Part shown: positions 27,762-35,891 of the stretch, piece by piece
Numbering within the stretch: the stretch's first letter is position 1
How the letters are laid out: every line of letters starts with the position of its first letter
Assembly: GCF_029011175.1 (NCBI RefSeq)
Contig: NZ_CP118946.1
Coordinates: 372,001-436,000 of the forward strand
Source of the DNA: Winkia neuii
GTDB lineage: Bacteria; Actinomycetota; Actinomycetes; Actinomycetales; Actinomycetaceae
DNA: 64,000 nucleotides
Direction of reading: 5' to 3'
Notes under the pieces: model-generated
The model's input: only the letters and a program-made list of their open reading frames with translations
What the model was told of the DNA's origin: nothing
The model's database searches: none
Made by a program: the position numbers and the translations under genes

Positions 27762-29518
27762 GCTGCCTCCTCGGCGCTAAGCTGCGAGGCTACGATCTCG
27801 CGATACGTCTGGGACGATTCCATTAGTTCCTCGTGGGTGCCCTGGGCAGTGATCTGACCGGCGTCGAACACCAGGATGTTGTCTGCGTGGCGGACCGTAG
27901 AGACTCGTTGCGCCACCACTACTACGGCAGCGTCGCCCACGTATTTCCGAAGGTTGGTGCGCACGCGCGCGTCCGTTGCGTAATCGAGGGCGGAGAAGGA
28001 GTCGTCGAAAATCACCAGCCCCGCTTGGGCGTAGAGGGCCCGGGCGATGGTCAGTCGCTGCTTTTGTCCGCCGGAGAAGTTGCTGCCGCCGGATTCTACC
28101 TTCGCGTCTACGCCGTCTTCGAGCTTGTCAACAAATTCGTCGGCTGCGGCGCCGGTTAGGGCCCGCCGTACCCTGGCGCGAACCTCGTCGGTAATCTGCT
28201 CCTTAGTAAGCCCGGAAACAGTGGTGGCGATAGTGCCCGAGAACAGGTAGGCCTTTTGCGGCACGAGGGCGACGTGGCTGCGTAGTTGTGCCAATTCTAT
28301 GTTGCGAATATTGGTGGTGTTGCCGTCGCGCTCGCGCACAACCAGTTCGCCCTCGGACGTGTCCATGAGACGGGGGAGCAGGTTTACGAACGTCGATTTG
28401 CCGGTACCGGTAGAACCGATGATGGCGGTGGTCTTACCTGCCGGGATGGTCACGTTGATGTTGGCCAGGACAGGAGACTCGGCACCGGGGTGCGTGATCT
28501 GGGCGTTCGTGAACACAAAGTCCACTGGTCCCTGCGGCATGGGCACGGGCGAGCTTGCGTCCTGCACCTGTGGGGTGGTCTGCAATACTTCGCCAATGCG
28601 CCCGGCGCTGACGCGTCCGCGCGGGATCATCATGAACAGCATTGCTGCCATCATGACCGCGCCCAGAATCATCGCTAAGTAGTTGATGTATGCCATCAGG
28701 TCACCGATTTCCATCTGTGCCGCCTCTACTTGGCCGGAGGCAAACCAGACTACCGCCGCGTTAGATATCCCAATGATCAGGGAAATTGAGGGAATAAAGA
28801 TGGCGAAGATATTGCCGGCGCGCAGTTGCATCTTGCGTAGCCGGGCATTGGCATGGGCAAAGCGATCGGCCTCGCTATCCTGGCGGCCAAAAGCGCGGAT
28901 CACCTGTACGCCGGTGAGCTGCTCGCGCAGTACCGCGTTCACGTCGTCGATCCTGCTTTGAATGCGCTTGAAGATGGGGGCCAGCAGATACATGGCCCCG
29001 CCGGCGGCAGCGCCCAAGACCGCGATCGAGACCGCCAAAATCCATGACAGGCCCACTGCCTGGCGCAGGGCCATGAAGATGCCGCCGACCATCATTACCG
29101 GGGCTACTACCATCACGGTCAAAGTAATGAACGTGACCATCTGTACTTGCTGGGCGTCGTTAGTAGCACGCGTGACAAGCGTGCCGGCGCCAAAACGGTT
29201 GATTTCGGGAAGGCCAAATTCGCCCACCTTGATGAACTGTACTTTGCGCAGGTATTTGCCCAGTGCCATAGACAGGCGAGCGCCCTGATAAACAGCTAGG
29301 AAGGAGAGGCCCGCAGACAGGAAAGAAAACAGGATCATGGTGAGCCCGGACTGCTTTACTACCTCTAGGTTTCCGGCAACCACGCCCTTGTCGATGATGC
29401 GGGCATTGAGTGCCGGGAGGAATAAATTCAGCAGAGTTTGCGCCAACTGTGCGAGCACGACCACGGCAATGGCAAATTTGTGGCGGTGCAAATATTGCCA
29501 AGAAAGTTTAAGGAGCAT
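27758..29518 (-). CDS. ABC exporter half-transporter, degenerate-site subunit
   Basis: A 586-residue half-transporter with six N-terminal helices and a nucleotide-binding domain: Walker A GSTGTGKST, signature FSGGQKQRLTIARAL, and Walker B LVIFDDSFSALD where the catalytic Glu is Asp. The H-loop His is Gln (VVVAQRVS). These changes are the mark of one degenerate ATP site in heterodimers such as BmrCD or TM287/288. The ATG at 29518 has a GAGGCG ribosome site. It is the first gene of the two-gene operon; the substrate is unknown. Confidence 0.92.
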   Translation of the reverse strand: MLLKLSWQYLHRHKFAIAVVVLAQLAQTLLNLFLPALNARIIDKGVVAGNLEVVKQSGLTMILFSFLSAGLSFLAVYQGARLSMALGKYLRKVQFIKVGEFGLPEINRFGAGTLVTRATNDAQQVQMVTFITLTVMVVAPVMMVGGIFMALRQAVGLSWILAVSIAVLGAAAGGAMYLLAPIFKRIQSRIDDVNAVLREQLTGVQVIRAFGRQDSEADRFAHANARLRKMQLRAGNIFAIFIPSISLIIGISNAAVVWFASGQVEAAQMEIGDLMAYINYLAMILGAVMMAAMLFMMIPRGRVSAGRIGEVLQTTPQVQDASSPVPMPQGPVDFVFTNAQITHPGAESPVLANINVTIPAGKTTAIIGSTGTGKSTFVNLLPRLMDTSEGELVVRERDGNTTNIRNIELAQLRSHVALVPQKAYLFSGTIATTVSGLTKEQITDEVRARVRRALTGAAADEFVDKLEDGVDAKVESGGSNFSGGQKQRLTIARALYAQAGLVIFDDSFSALDYATDARVRTNLRKYVGDAAVVVVAQRVSTVRHADNILVFDAGQITAQGTHEELMESSQTYREIVASQLSAEEAA

Positions 29519-29691
29519 TTCGCCTCGGATCTATAACTTATTCAGGGCTGATACAAGCCTATATTCCGCTTTTCAATAGCGCCCAAGATATCGCTGCTGC
29601 CGAAGTGTGTCCCCCGGGGGCGAATTATTGTGGGTAGGAAGACTTTTTCACCTAGCACCTCAGCGGGCGATCGGTGTGGGATGATTGAGGC

Positions 29692-30513
29692 ATGAATAAG
29701 CGCAGATTCTTCAACTTTGCTTGGAAAACAATTGGTGCCACCACCGTTTCGCTAACGGCTACCGGACTGGCTTGCTGGAGGGTGGCCGTTCACAAGTTGG
29801 CCCGCCAGCGCCGCCCCTACCGCCGCGCTTGGGAAGACGCACAGCTCGGAATCAGCGTGGACCTGGATCGTATTGCTAAGCAGGCTCCGGCAGAACGCCC
29901 TCTTATCTATGTGGCGTTGGGCGATTCGGCAGCCCAGGGGATCGGCGCTCGCACCATAGAGGACGGGTACGTGGCTCGCATTGCGCAGGGGCTTGAGGCT
30001 GCTTCCGGGCGCAAAGTACTGTGCGTGAATCTGTCGGTTTCTGGCGGCACTGCGGTAACGGTGCTAGGCAATGAATTGCAGCAGCTCCGCGGCATGGGCT
30101 TGGACGGTTCGTTGCTTACCCCCGACGTGATCACCCTGGACATTGGTGGCAACGATGTGATGATGAAGCACCTCGAAGCAAAAACGTTCGGGCAAGCTAT
30201 CGAAAATATCCTTGCTCAGCTGCCCACCAAGGCCTATGTGGCCAACATCCCTAGCTATGGTTTTGGCAACTGGGAAAAGCGGGCAAAACTGTTCTCGCAA
30301 AAGGTTGACGAGGCCGTCGAACAACACGGACACACCGTTATTGACCTGCGCACTTACTCCCGCTCTCTGCCTACCTGGTTCTACCTTTTCCGGCGTCATG
30401 CTGCCGATTTGTTCCACCCGAACTCGGCTGCCTACGCAGACTGGGCGGGCATGTTCTTGCAACGCATCTGCGCTGACCACAACTGGGAGGTTCCCCAGGA
30501 ACAAAATGCCTAG
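29692..30513 (+). CDS. SGNH/GDSL-type hydrolase, membrane-anchored or secreted
   Basis: A 273-residue esterase/lipase-fold protein. Residues 1-30 contain a hydrophobic segment (signal anchor); block I is VALGDSAAQGIG with the nucleophile Ser, block III GGNDV and block V DLFHPN with the catalytic Asp and His. It probably removes acyl groups from lipids or envelope glycans outside the cell. The ATG at 29692 is the only reasonable start. It is followed 40 bases later by the AspT-like exchanger. Confidence 0.88.
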   Translation: MNKRRFFNFAWKTIGATTVSLTATGLACWRVAVHKLARQRRPYRRAWEDAQLGISVDLDRIAKQAPAERPLIYVALGDSAAQGIGARTIEDGYVARIAQGLEAASGRKVLCVNLSVSGGTAVTVLGNELQQLRGMGLDGSLLTPDVITLDIGGNDVMMKHLEAKTFGQAIENILAQLPTKAYVANIPSYGFGNWEKRAKLFSQKVDEAVEQHGHTVIDLRTYSRSLPTWFYLFRRHAADLFHPNSAAYADWAGMFLQRICADHNWEVPQEQNA

Positions 30514-30553
30514 TAGACGGTAAGCCAACAGTGGGCAGCGGTACGATTTTGGT

Positions 30554-32122
30554 GTGCTTGACCTTCTTTGTTCCCACCCACTTTTAACCGTTTTCTTAGT
30601 AGTTGCTCTGGGCGCCATTTTGGGCGCTATCCCTTTTGGCCCCATCCGCTTCGGAGCTGCGGGCGCCCTCTTCGTGGGACTGGCACTAGCTGCTGCTCGG
30701 CCGCAGTTGGGCGAAGGGATGGAACTGCTGCAGGGGCTGGGGTTAGCTCTCTTCGTCTACTCGGTAGGAGTGGGGGCAGGCACTACCTTTCTGTCGCAAT
30801 TTCGCCGGCAATTGCCTCTCATGGGGATAGCCACGGCTTCGGTGTTGATAGCCGCCGTTGTAGCAATTGTTGGCGGCCACCTTGCAGGTCTTCCCAAAGC
30901 GCTTACTACGGGACTTTTTACCGGCGCGCTAACGGCGGCCCCCGCCCTCGACACGGCAGCAAAGTTGACCGGCTCGCATGAAGCCACTGTCGGCTACGCG
31001 CTGGCATACCCGCTGGCCGTTATTGTGGGCATCGTAATCGCCGCGATTACCGTGGGGCTGAAATGGAAAGGACACAACGACGTTCCTTCGCTGGCCGGCC
31101 AGGGCCTAGTTTCCTACACCGTCGAAGTGCACAGGTACATTCCGGTGCGGGACGTGCCGGGGATGCGCACCGGCGAAGTGCGCATGTCCTACCTGCGGCG
31201 CGACAAGCACACGCGCGTAGTTGCACCGGGGGAAGATCTGGTTCCAGGCGACGAAGTCGTAGTAGTAGGAGTTGGGGAAGCCCCGTTGGAGACCGTCGAG
31301 TACCTGGGGCAGCTAGTGGAAGAGCACCTTGCTGACGATAGGTCCGAGGTCGATTTCGAATGGTTTATCTGCTCGAATCCGGAAGTGTCGGGACGCACCA
31401 TCGCAGAGCTCAACCTGCCTGCCCGCTTCGGCTCCCAAGTCACTCGCATCCGCCGCGGTGATCTGGATTTGCTAGCAACTGACGAGACCATTATCGAACC
31501 AGGCGATCACGTTGCCGTGGTAGCTCCCCGCGACGAAATGGAAAAGATCTCGGAATTCTTCGGCGATTCTGAACGGCGCGTCAGCGAAATTGACGCGGTA
31601 GCAGTTGGCATTGGGCTAGTAATCGGCATGATCGTCGGCTCTGCACAGATCCCCATGCCCGGAGACATGAGCTTCTCATTGGGGCCGGCAGCTGGGCCAC
31701 TAGTAGTAGGCATGGTGCTAGGCGGGCTGCGTCGTACCGGACCGCTAGTGTGGGCATTGCCGCAGGCAGCCAACCTGACCATGCGCCAGCTGGGACTGCT
31801 ATTTTTCCTAGCCGGACTGGGCCTAGTAGCGGGGCCATCCTTTGCCAAGATGGCAACCAGCCCAGAAGGATTTAGAGGCATCTTCGTCTCGGCTGCGATC
31901 GTGCTCGCATCCTGCCTGGGCACCGTAATTCTTGCCTATTTTGCCGGCCTGTCAGCGCCCAGAACGGCTGGCGCAGTAGCCGGCGGCCTAGGCCAGCCAG
32001 CGGTCCTGAGCGCTGCCCAAGACCGCGTGGCTGACGAACGCATCGAAAATGCCTACGCCGCCCTCTTCGCCTTTTCGATGATCATCAAGATCATCCTGGT
32101 GCCGGCGATTTTCGCCTTCTAA
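30554..32122 (+). CDS. AspT/YidE-type transporter with RCK_C domains
   Basis: A 522-residue membrane protein. N-terminal helices (about 1-175) include GLALFVYSVGVGAGTTFL and the block LTAAPALDTAAK; then two TrkA-C domains (about 195-345, with DLVPGDEVVVVGVG and EPGDHVAVVAPRDE), then a second set of helices with LFFLAGLGLVAG. This is the aspartate:alanine exchanger (AAEx) family; YidE and YbjL in E. coli are relatives. The substrate may be an amino acid or dicarboxylate. The start is GTG at 30554. It converges on the aminopeptidase gene with a 4-base overlap. Confidence 0.88.
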   Translation: MLDLLCSHPLLTVFLVVALGAILGAIPFGPIRFGAAGALFVGLALAAARPQLGEGMELLQGLGLALFVYSVGVGAGTTFLSQFRRQLPLMGIATASVLIAAVVAIVGGHLAGLPKALTTGLFTGALTAAPALDTAAKLTGSHEATVGYALAYPLAVIVGIVIAAITVGLKWKGHNDVPSLAGQGLVSYTVEVHRYIPVRDVPGMRTGEVRMSYLRRDKHTRVVAPGEDLVPGDEVVVVGVGEAPLETVEYLGQLVEEHLADDRSEVDFEWFICSNPEVSGRTIAELNLPARFGSQVTRIRRGDLDLLATDETIIEPGDHVAVVAPRDEMEKISEFFGDSERRVSEIDAVAVGIGLVIGMIVGSAQIPMPGDMSFSLGPAAGPLVVGMVLGGLRRTGPLVWALPQAANLTMRQLGLLFFLAGLGLVAGPSFAKMATSPEGFRGIFVSAAIVLASCLGTVILAYFAGLSAPRTAGAVAGGLGQPAVLSAAQDRVADERIENAYAALFAFSMIIKIILVPAIFAF

Positions 32123-33351
32123 GAAGCCAGGTAAGCTGCCATCACGGCGCTGGTTGCCTCGAAGTCCGGAAGGAACGAGACTTCGCGGGCCGAATGCATG
32201 GACAGAATCGGCTGGCCTATGTCAACGGTTGTGATACCCAAGCGAGTGGCGGTCAAAGGCGCGATCGTAGAACCGCACGGACTGGAATTATTAGAAACAA
32301 ACACCTGCGTCGGCTGCCCTGCCTCGGCTGCAGCGGCTGCAAAGATAGCCTGCCCCACCGAATCGGTGGAATAGTGCTGGGCGGCATTTAGCTTTAGTAC
32401 CGGACCGCCGCCAAACACTGGGTGGTGCTGCGGATCGTGCTTCTCAGAATAGTTGGGGTGTACGGCGTGGGCCACGTCAGCGCTCAGGCAGGTAGTTTGG
32501 GCCATGAACTGTTCGCGCACTTCTACCGTCTCGCTGCCAATGATGCGGTTCAATACGGATTCAAGGAAGGGGCCGCACGCGCCCGAACGGCTTTGTGAGC
32601 CGACCTCTTCGTGGTCGAAACACGCCAAGATCGCAACGTGGTTGCTGTCTTCCAAGTCAAGCAGGGCGTGCAAGCCCGCCGCTGTGGAAAGCAGATTGTC
32701 CTGCCGCGCCGAAGCCAGGTAGTCACCTCCGAATACTCGCGGGCCCTCGGTGGGGTAGGTCAGTAAGTCGTGGCCGACAATATCCTGCTTCGCGATCCCC
32801 GCCTCTTTGGCGACTACGGCCAAAATGTCCTCTTCCTGCAGGATCGGCTGCAGGTGCTTCTGCCTGTCCAACTCCAGCTTGTTGCCGGCGCTCCGATCCA
32901 GATGAATTGCTAGCTGCGGCAGGAAGGCCACCGTGTCGGTACGCACCAGGTGTGACTTGCCCGTCCGGTCGGTGATGCGCCCGGCCACGCCCAGTTCGCG
33001 ATTGAGCCACGAGTTCGGCATCATGCCGCCATACACCTCGACGGCAAGCTGGTTGTAGCCGTCCGCAGTGGTGAACTGTGGCTGCGGCTTCAGCTTGAAC
33101 GCGGGAGAATCGGTGTGCGCCCCCACGATGCGGGCTCCGGGCTTAGCCGAGGTCGGAATATACCAGGCGATGAATGCGCCATCGCGAACAACCACGTGCC
33201 CACCCGGGGAAGCATCGAAGGGCTGGGCTTCGTCCTCGACGTTGTACCCCGCCTGTTTTAGCAGTTCACAGGCGCGCGCGGCGGCGTGGAAAGAAGTGGG
33301 CGAGTGGGCGATAAAATCCGTCAGAAATTGACGCTGCTCTTCTTGACTCAT
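32119..33351 (-). CDS. apeB: M18 family zinc aminopeptidase
   Basis: The 410-residue product is a binuclear zinc exopeptidase of family M18. Metal and active-site blocks are visible: GAHTDSPAFKLKP, NRELGVAG, CFDHEEVGSQS with the catalytic Glu, and ADVAHAVHPNY. It removes N-terminal acidic residues from peptides in the cytoplasm. The ATG at 33351 opens the standard QFLTDFIAHSPTSFHAA start. It is divergent from ohr with about 70 bases between. Length matches the family (about 420). Confidence 0.93.
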   Translation of the reverse strand: MSQEEQRQFLTDFIAHSPTSFHAAARACELLKQAGYNVEDEAQPFDASPGGHVVVRDGAFIAWYIPTSAKPGARIVGAHTDSPAFKLKPQPQFTTADGYNQLAVEVYGGMMPNSWLNRELGVAGRITDRTGKSHLVRTDTVAFLPQLAIHLDRSAGNKLELDRQKHLQPILQEEDILAVVAKEAGIAKQDIVGHDLLTYPTEGPRVFGGDYLASARQDNLLSTAAGLHALLDLEDSNHVAILACFDHEEVGSQSRSGACGPFLESVLNRIIGSETVEVREQFMAQTTCLSADVAHAVHPNYSEKHDPQHHPVFGGGPVLKLNAAQHYSTDSVGQAIFAAAAAEAGQPTQVFVSNNSSPCGSTIAPLTATRLGITTVDIGQPILSMHSAREVSFLPDFEATSAVMAAYLAS

Positions 33352-33421
33352 GTAAAGATGATACGTCGACCTGCCTGGTCTCCCTATTGCAAAGAATCAG
33401 AAAAAGTGTTGTGCTACACAT

Positions 33422-33871
33422 ATGAACACACCTGAAGAAATCGCATACGAAGCAGTAGCAATCACCGGCGGCGGACGCGATGGCAAGGCCTATTCGCGCA
33501 ACCCCGACATCACCTTGCAGCTGGCCACTCCCTCCGAAATGGGTGGCACTGGCAAGGGCACTAACCCCGAGCAGCTGTTCGCAATCGGCTACGGCGCCTG
33601 TTTCCAAGGCGCCATGGGGATTGCCTCAAAGGAACTGGACATTCCGCACAAGGGATCGAAGGTTCGCGCCACTGTTGGAATTGGTCCCGAGGGCGACTCC
33701 TTCGCGATCAAGGTAAAACTAGAGGTGACCGTACCCGAGGTGCCAGTAGAGCAGGTGCAGAAGCTAGCTGAGCGCACTCACGAATTGTGCCCCTACTCGA
33801 AGGCGACCAGGGGCAACGTCGATGTCACGATCCAGGCCGTTGACCACATTGACGATGGGATCGACGACTAG
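33422..33871 (+). CDS. ohr: Organic hydroperoxide resistance protein (OsmC/Ohr family)
   Basis: A 149-residue thiol peroxidase with both reactive cysteines in place: NPEQLFAIGYGACF and the second in CPYSKA. Ohr reduces organic hydroperoxides with help of lipoylated proteins. The start ATG at 33422 is plausible, though the ribosome site is weak. An OhrR-type repressor would be expected nearby; the MarR protein at 34743 is a candidate. A strong terminator lies 15 bases downstream. Confidence 0.92.
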   Translation: MNTPEEIAYEAVAITGGGRDGKAYSRNPDITLQLATPSEMGGTGKGTNPEQLFAIGYGACFQGAMGIASKELDIPHKGSKVRATVGIGPEGDSFAIKVKLEVTVPEVPVEQVQKLAERTHELCPYSKATRGNVDVTIQAVDHIDDGIDD

Positions 33872-33885
33872 TCGAATTAGATAGC

Positions 33886-33917
33886 AAAATGGGGGAAGCA
33901 GCTGCTTCCCCCATTTT
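33886..33917. terminator. Bidirectional terminator between ohr and wrbA
   Basis: AAAATGGGGGAAGCA pairs perfectly with its complement across a GC centre, then the T run. It ends both convergent transcripts. Confidence 0.9.
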
Positions 33918-33929
33918 TGTTTGCGCTAA

Positions 33930-34526
33930 TTAGGCGAGCTTGGAAGTTACTTCCACTACCCGCTTGGCCATGTGGTCGAGGGCGTCTACGGTGGCCTGAT
34001 CGATTTCGTTCTTATTTTCGGGGCCAGTCACCTTGGACACGCCGTACGGGTTGCCGTCCACGAACTTGAGGGGAGCGGTGAAGCCCGGGGTGACGATGAT
34101 GCCGCCAAAGTGCATCACCATCTGGTAGATCTTGTGCAGCGTGGTTTCCTGGCCACCGTGGGCGGTCTGCGAAGAGGTGAATGCCGCGTAGACCTTGTTG
34201 GCGAGCTTGCCTTCGGCCCACAGTCCGCCCAGAGCGTCGATGAAGGCTTGGAACTGGCTGGCGGGCGAGCTGAAGCGAGTGGGGGTGCCGAAGATGATCG
34301 CATCTGCCCACACCAGATCGTCGCCGGTGGCGGCTGGCAGATCCTTTGTGGCCTCGTAGTTGGCGCTCCAGGCCGGGTTAGAGGCGAAGGTTTCGGGGCT
34401 TACAGTTTCAGCGATGTGGCGCAGGCGCACCTCGGCTCCTGCTTCTTCCGCGGCCTTGGCAAGGCGCTCTGCCATGTCAGTGCCGTGTCCGGTCGAGGAA
34501 TAGTAGATGATTGCTACCTTGGTCAT
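33930..34526 (-). CDS. wrbA: NAD(P)H:quinone oxidoreductase, WrbA family flavodoxin-like
   Basis: A 198-residue flavoprotein: N-terminal FMN loop YYSSTGHGTDMAERLA, then IIFGTPTRFSSPASQFQAF and the block FTSSQTAHGGQETTL. WrbA reduces quinones by two electrons, avoiding semiquinone radicals. The ATG at 34526 follows AAAGGAT and begins the normal sequence; the longer frame to 34553 has no support. It is divergent from the MarR gene with about 215 bases between, a common regulator-target layout. Confidence 0.92.
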   Translation of the reverse strand: MTKVAIIYYSSTGHGTDMAERLAKAAEEAGAEVRLRHIAETVSPETFASNPAWSANYEATKDLPAATGDDLVWADAIIFGTPTRFSSPASQFQAFIDALGGLWAEGKLANKVYAAFTSSQTAHGGQETTLHKIYQMVMHFGGIIVTPGFTAPLKFVDGNPYGVSKVTGPENKNEIDQATVDALDHMAKRVVEVTSKLA

Positions 34527-34651
34527 TTCTATCCTTTCGTCTCTTGGCCTCACGGTAACATCAAAATGGTTGCGCGCGCAATGAATATTGAAAATATTGT
34601 TTCGCAGGGGTTAATATGATTCGGCTGGTAATTGAATTTTTTGGTGTAAGT

Positions 34652-34702
34652 CGCACCGGAGGAAACAGTTGCTCGGTGCGGGTAAAGTTTTTTGCCTACA
34701 AT
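34652..34702 (+). promoter_or_regulatory. Putative promoter and operator of the marR gene
   Basis: A TACAAT -10-like hexamer sits at 34697-34702. Just upstream, CGCACCG and CGGTGCG (34652-34658 and 34674-34680, 15 apart) form an inverted repeat that would cover the -35 region. A second, AT-rich symmetric element with two AATATT blocks is near 34581-34596 on the wrbA side. These are inferred sites for a MarR-type repressor. Confidence 0.45.
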
Positions 34703-34742
34703 GGGGACCTAAAGATCGGGGATGAAAGTTAAGGAGGGGCTC

Positions 34743-35204
34743 GTGGCCGACAACTTCTCGCTGTGGCATCAGCTTGGCTATGTATTTCGCAAGGTGGATG
34801 ACGTGCTTGACCTGGAGTTGTCTGCTCTGGGGCTGTCCTTGCAAGATGTACAGTTGTTGTATTCGCTGAAACAGGCTCCCCAGTGGCGGCTGCGCATGAG
34901 TGACCTGGCTGATTCCGTAGCGCTGACCCGCTCTGGGGTTACTCGCGCTGTGTCTAGGTTGGTGAAGCGGTCGCTAGTTTGTAGGCAGGTTTGCCCTAAA
35001 GATCAGCGCGCGATGTATGCGGTAATGACCTCCGAGGGCGACGATGCTCTTGCGGGGGCGATGGAAATAGTTGAGCCCGTGCTGCAAAAGTATTTCTTTG
35101 ACGGGCTGTCGAAGATGGATGAACGCGCAATTATGCGCGTAATGGAGCAGGTGTCTGTGCTGCTGGCAGACTCGAAAGCCTGCCAGCGAGCCGAGGTGCG
35201 CTAA
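34743..35204 (+). CDS. MarR family transcriptional regulator
   Basis: A 153-residue winged-helix repressor. DNA-binding segment: RMSDLADSVALTRSGVTRAVSRL, followed by the wing and the DQRAMYAVMTSEG block. MarR proteins bind inverted repeats and release them on binding phenolics or on cysteine oxidation; Cys residues (for example in VCRQVCPKD, before the wing) could serve this. The start GTG at 34743 is five bases after AAGGAGG; an in-frame ATG at 34722 lies upstream of that ribosome site. It is divergent from wrbA and close to ohr, both redox genes. Confidence 0.9.
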   Translation: MADNFSLWHQLGYVFRKVDDVLDLELSALGLSLQDVQLLYSLKQAPQWRLRMSDLADSVALTRSGVTRAVSRLVKRSLVCRQVCPKDQRAMYAVMTSEGDDALAGAMEIVEPVLQKYFFDGLSKMDERAIMRVMEQVSVLLADSKACQRAEVR

Positions 35205-35641
35205 TCGGCGAAACGGTAGACGTTCGTTTCGCGTAGTTTGAAGCCGCAGCGCTTGTACAACCTGTTTGCCGCCTCTCGGGAGGGGCGGGAGGTTAGGTCT
35301 ACGGTGCGGCATCCCAGTTCTTTGGCGTGGGCGACCGCGGCCTCTACCAGTGCCTGGCCGGCGCCCTGGCCGCGCGCTGCTTCGTCTACTACTACGTCCT
35401 CGATCCAGGCGCGCAGGCCGGTGGGAATCTTGAAGGTGGCGAGCGAAAGCATGCCAAGTAGTTTGCCCTTGTTTTCTTCGGTTTCGGAGCGGAATCCGAA
35501 CAGATAGACCCCGTCCTGGGCAATAAATTCCGCGGTCTGCTCTGCGGTAAGTGGTTTCGAAGAGCGCGATAGCTGCGGAATTAGTTCCTGCATTAGTGCT
35601 ACTACTTCGTCAGTAGTCTCGGTTAGTAGTTCGGTTGCCAT
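35201..35641 (-). CDS. GNAT family N-acetyltransferase
   Basis: A 146-residue acetyltransferase with the coenzyme A binding motif in EAARGQGAGQALVEAAV and a C-terminal RLYKRCGFKLRET block, as in typical GNAT proteins. It transfers acetyl from acetyl-CoA to an amine; the substrate is not known. The ATG at 35641 follows a GGAGGAAAA ribosome site. Its end overlaps the marR stop by four bases (convergent). It is divergent from dnaK. Confidence 0.88.
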   Translation of the reverse strand: MATELLTETTDEVVALMQELIPQLSRSSKPLTAEQTAEFIAQDGVYLFGFRSETEENKGKLLGMLSLATFKIPTGLRAWIEDVVVDEAARGQGAGQALVEAAVAHAKELGCRTVDLTSRPSREAANRLYKRCGFKLRETNVYRFAD

Positions 35642-35763
35642 TTTTCCTCCGATTTGCTGTTACTTGCCTAGTTTCGCACGTTCTGTGGGAGCTTGCGTAC
35701 CTCGACCCAAGCGGGGTGTGAGGGAGCTTACTTAATTGCTGGAATAAAAGCGTTGCCCTCATA

Positions 35764-35784
35764 GTTGAGTTAAGTAGACTCAAC
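35764..35784. promoter_or_regulatory. HAIR operator 1 upstream of dnaK
   Basis: GTTGAGT, a 7-base spacer, ACTCAAC: perfectly inverted arms. It lies about 110 bases before the dnaK start. A possible promoter (TTGCCC, 16 bases, TAGACT) overlaps it, so HspR binding would block transcription. Confidence 0.9.
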
Positions 35785-35826
35785 TTTTGGAGTGGCGACT
35801 TGACAGTCGAAAGCTCCTAAGGAAAA

Positions 35827-35847
35827 CTTGAGTGCAACAGACTCAAT
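35827..35847. promoter_or_regulatory. HAIR operator 2 upstream of dnaK
   Basis: CTTGAGT, a 7-base spacer, ACTCAAT. The left arm equals the consensus and one base differs in the right arm. It lies 45 bases before the dnaK start and 63 bases (about six helical turns) from operator 1. Confidence 0.87.
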
Positions 35848-35891
35848 GATGGTCGCTATGTTCGCGGCGGCCAGATGGAAGGAAGATAAAT

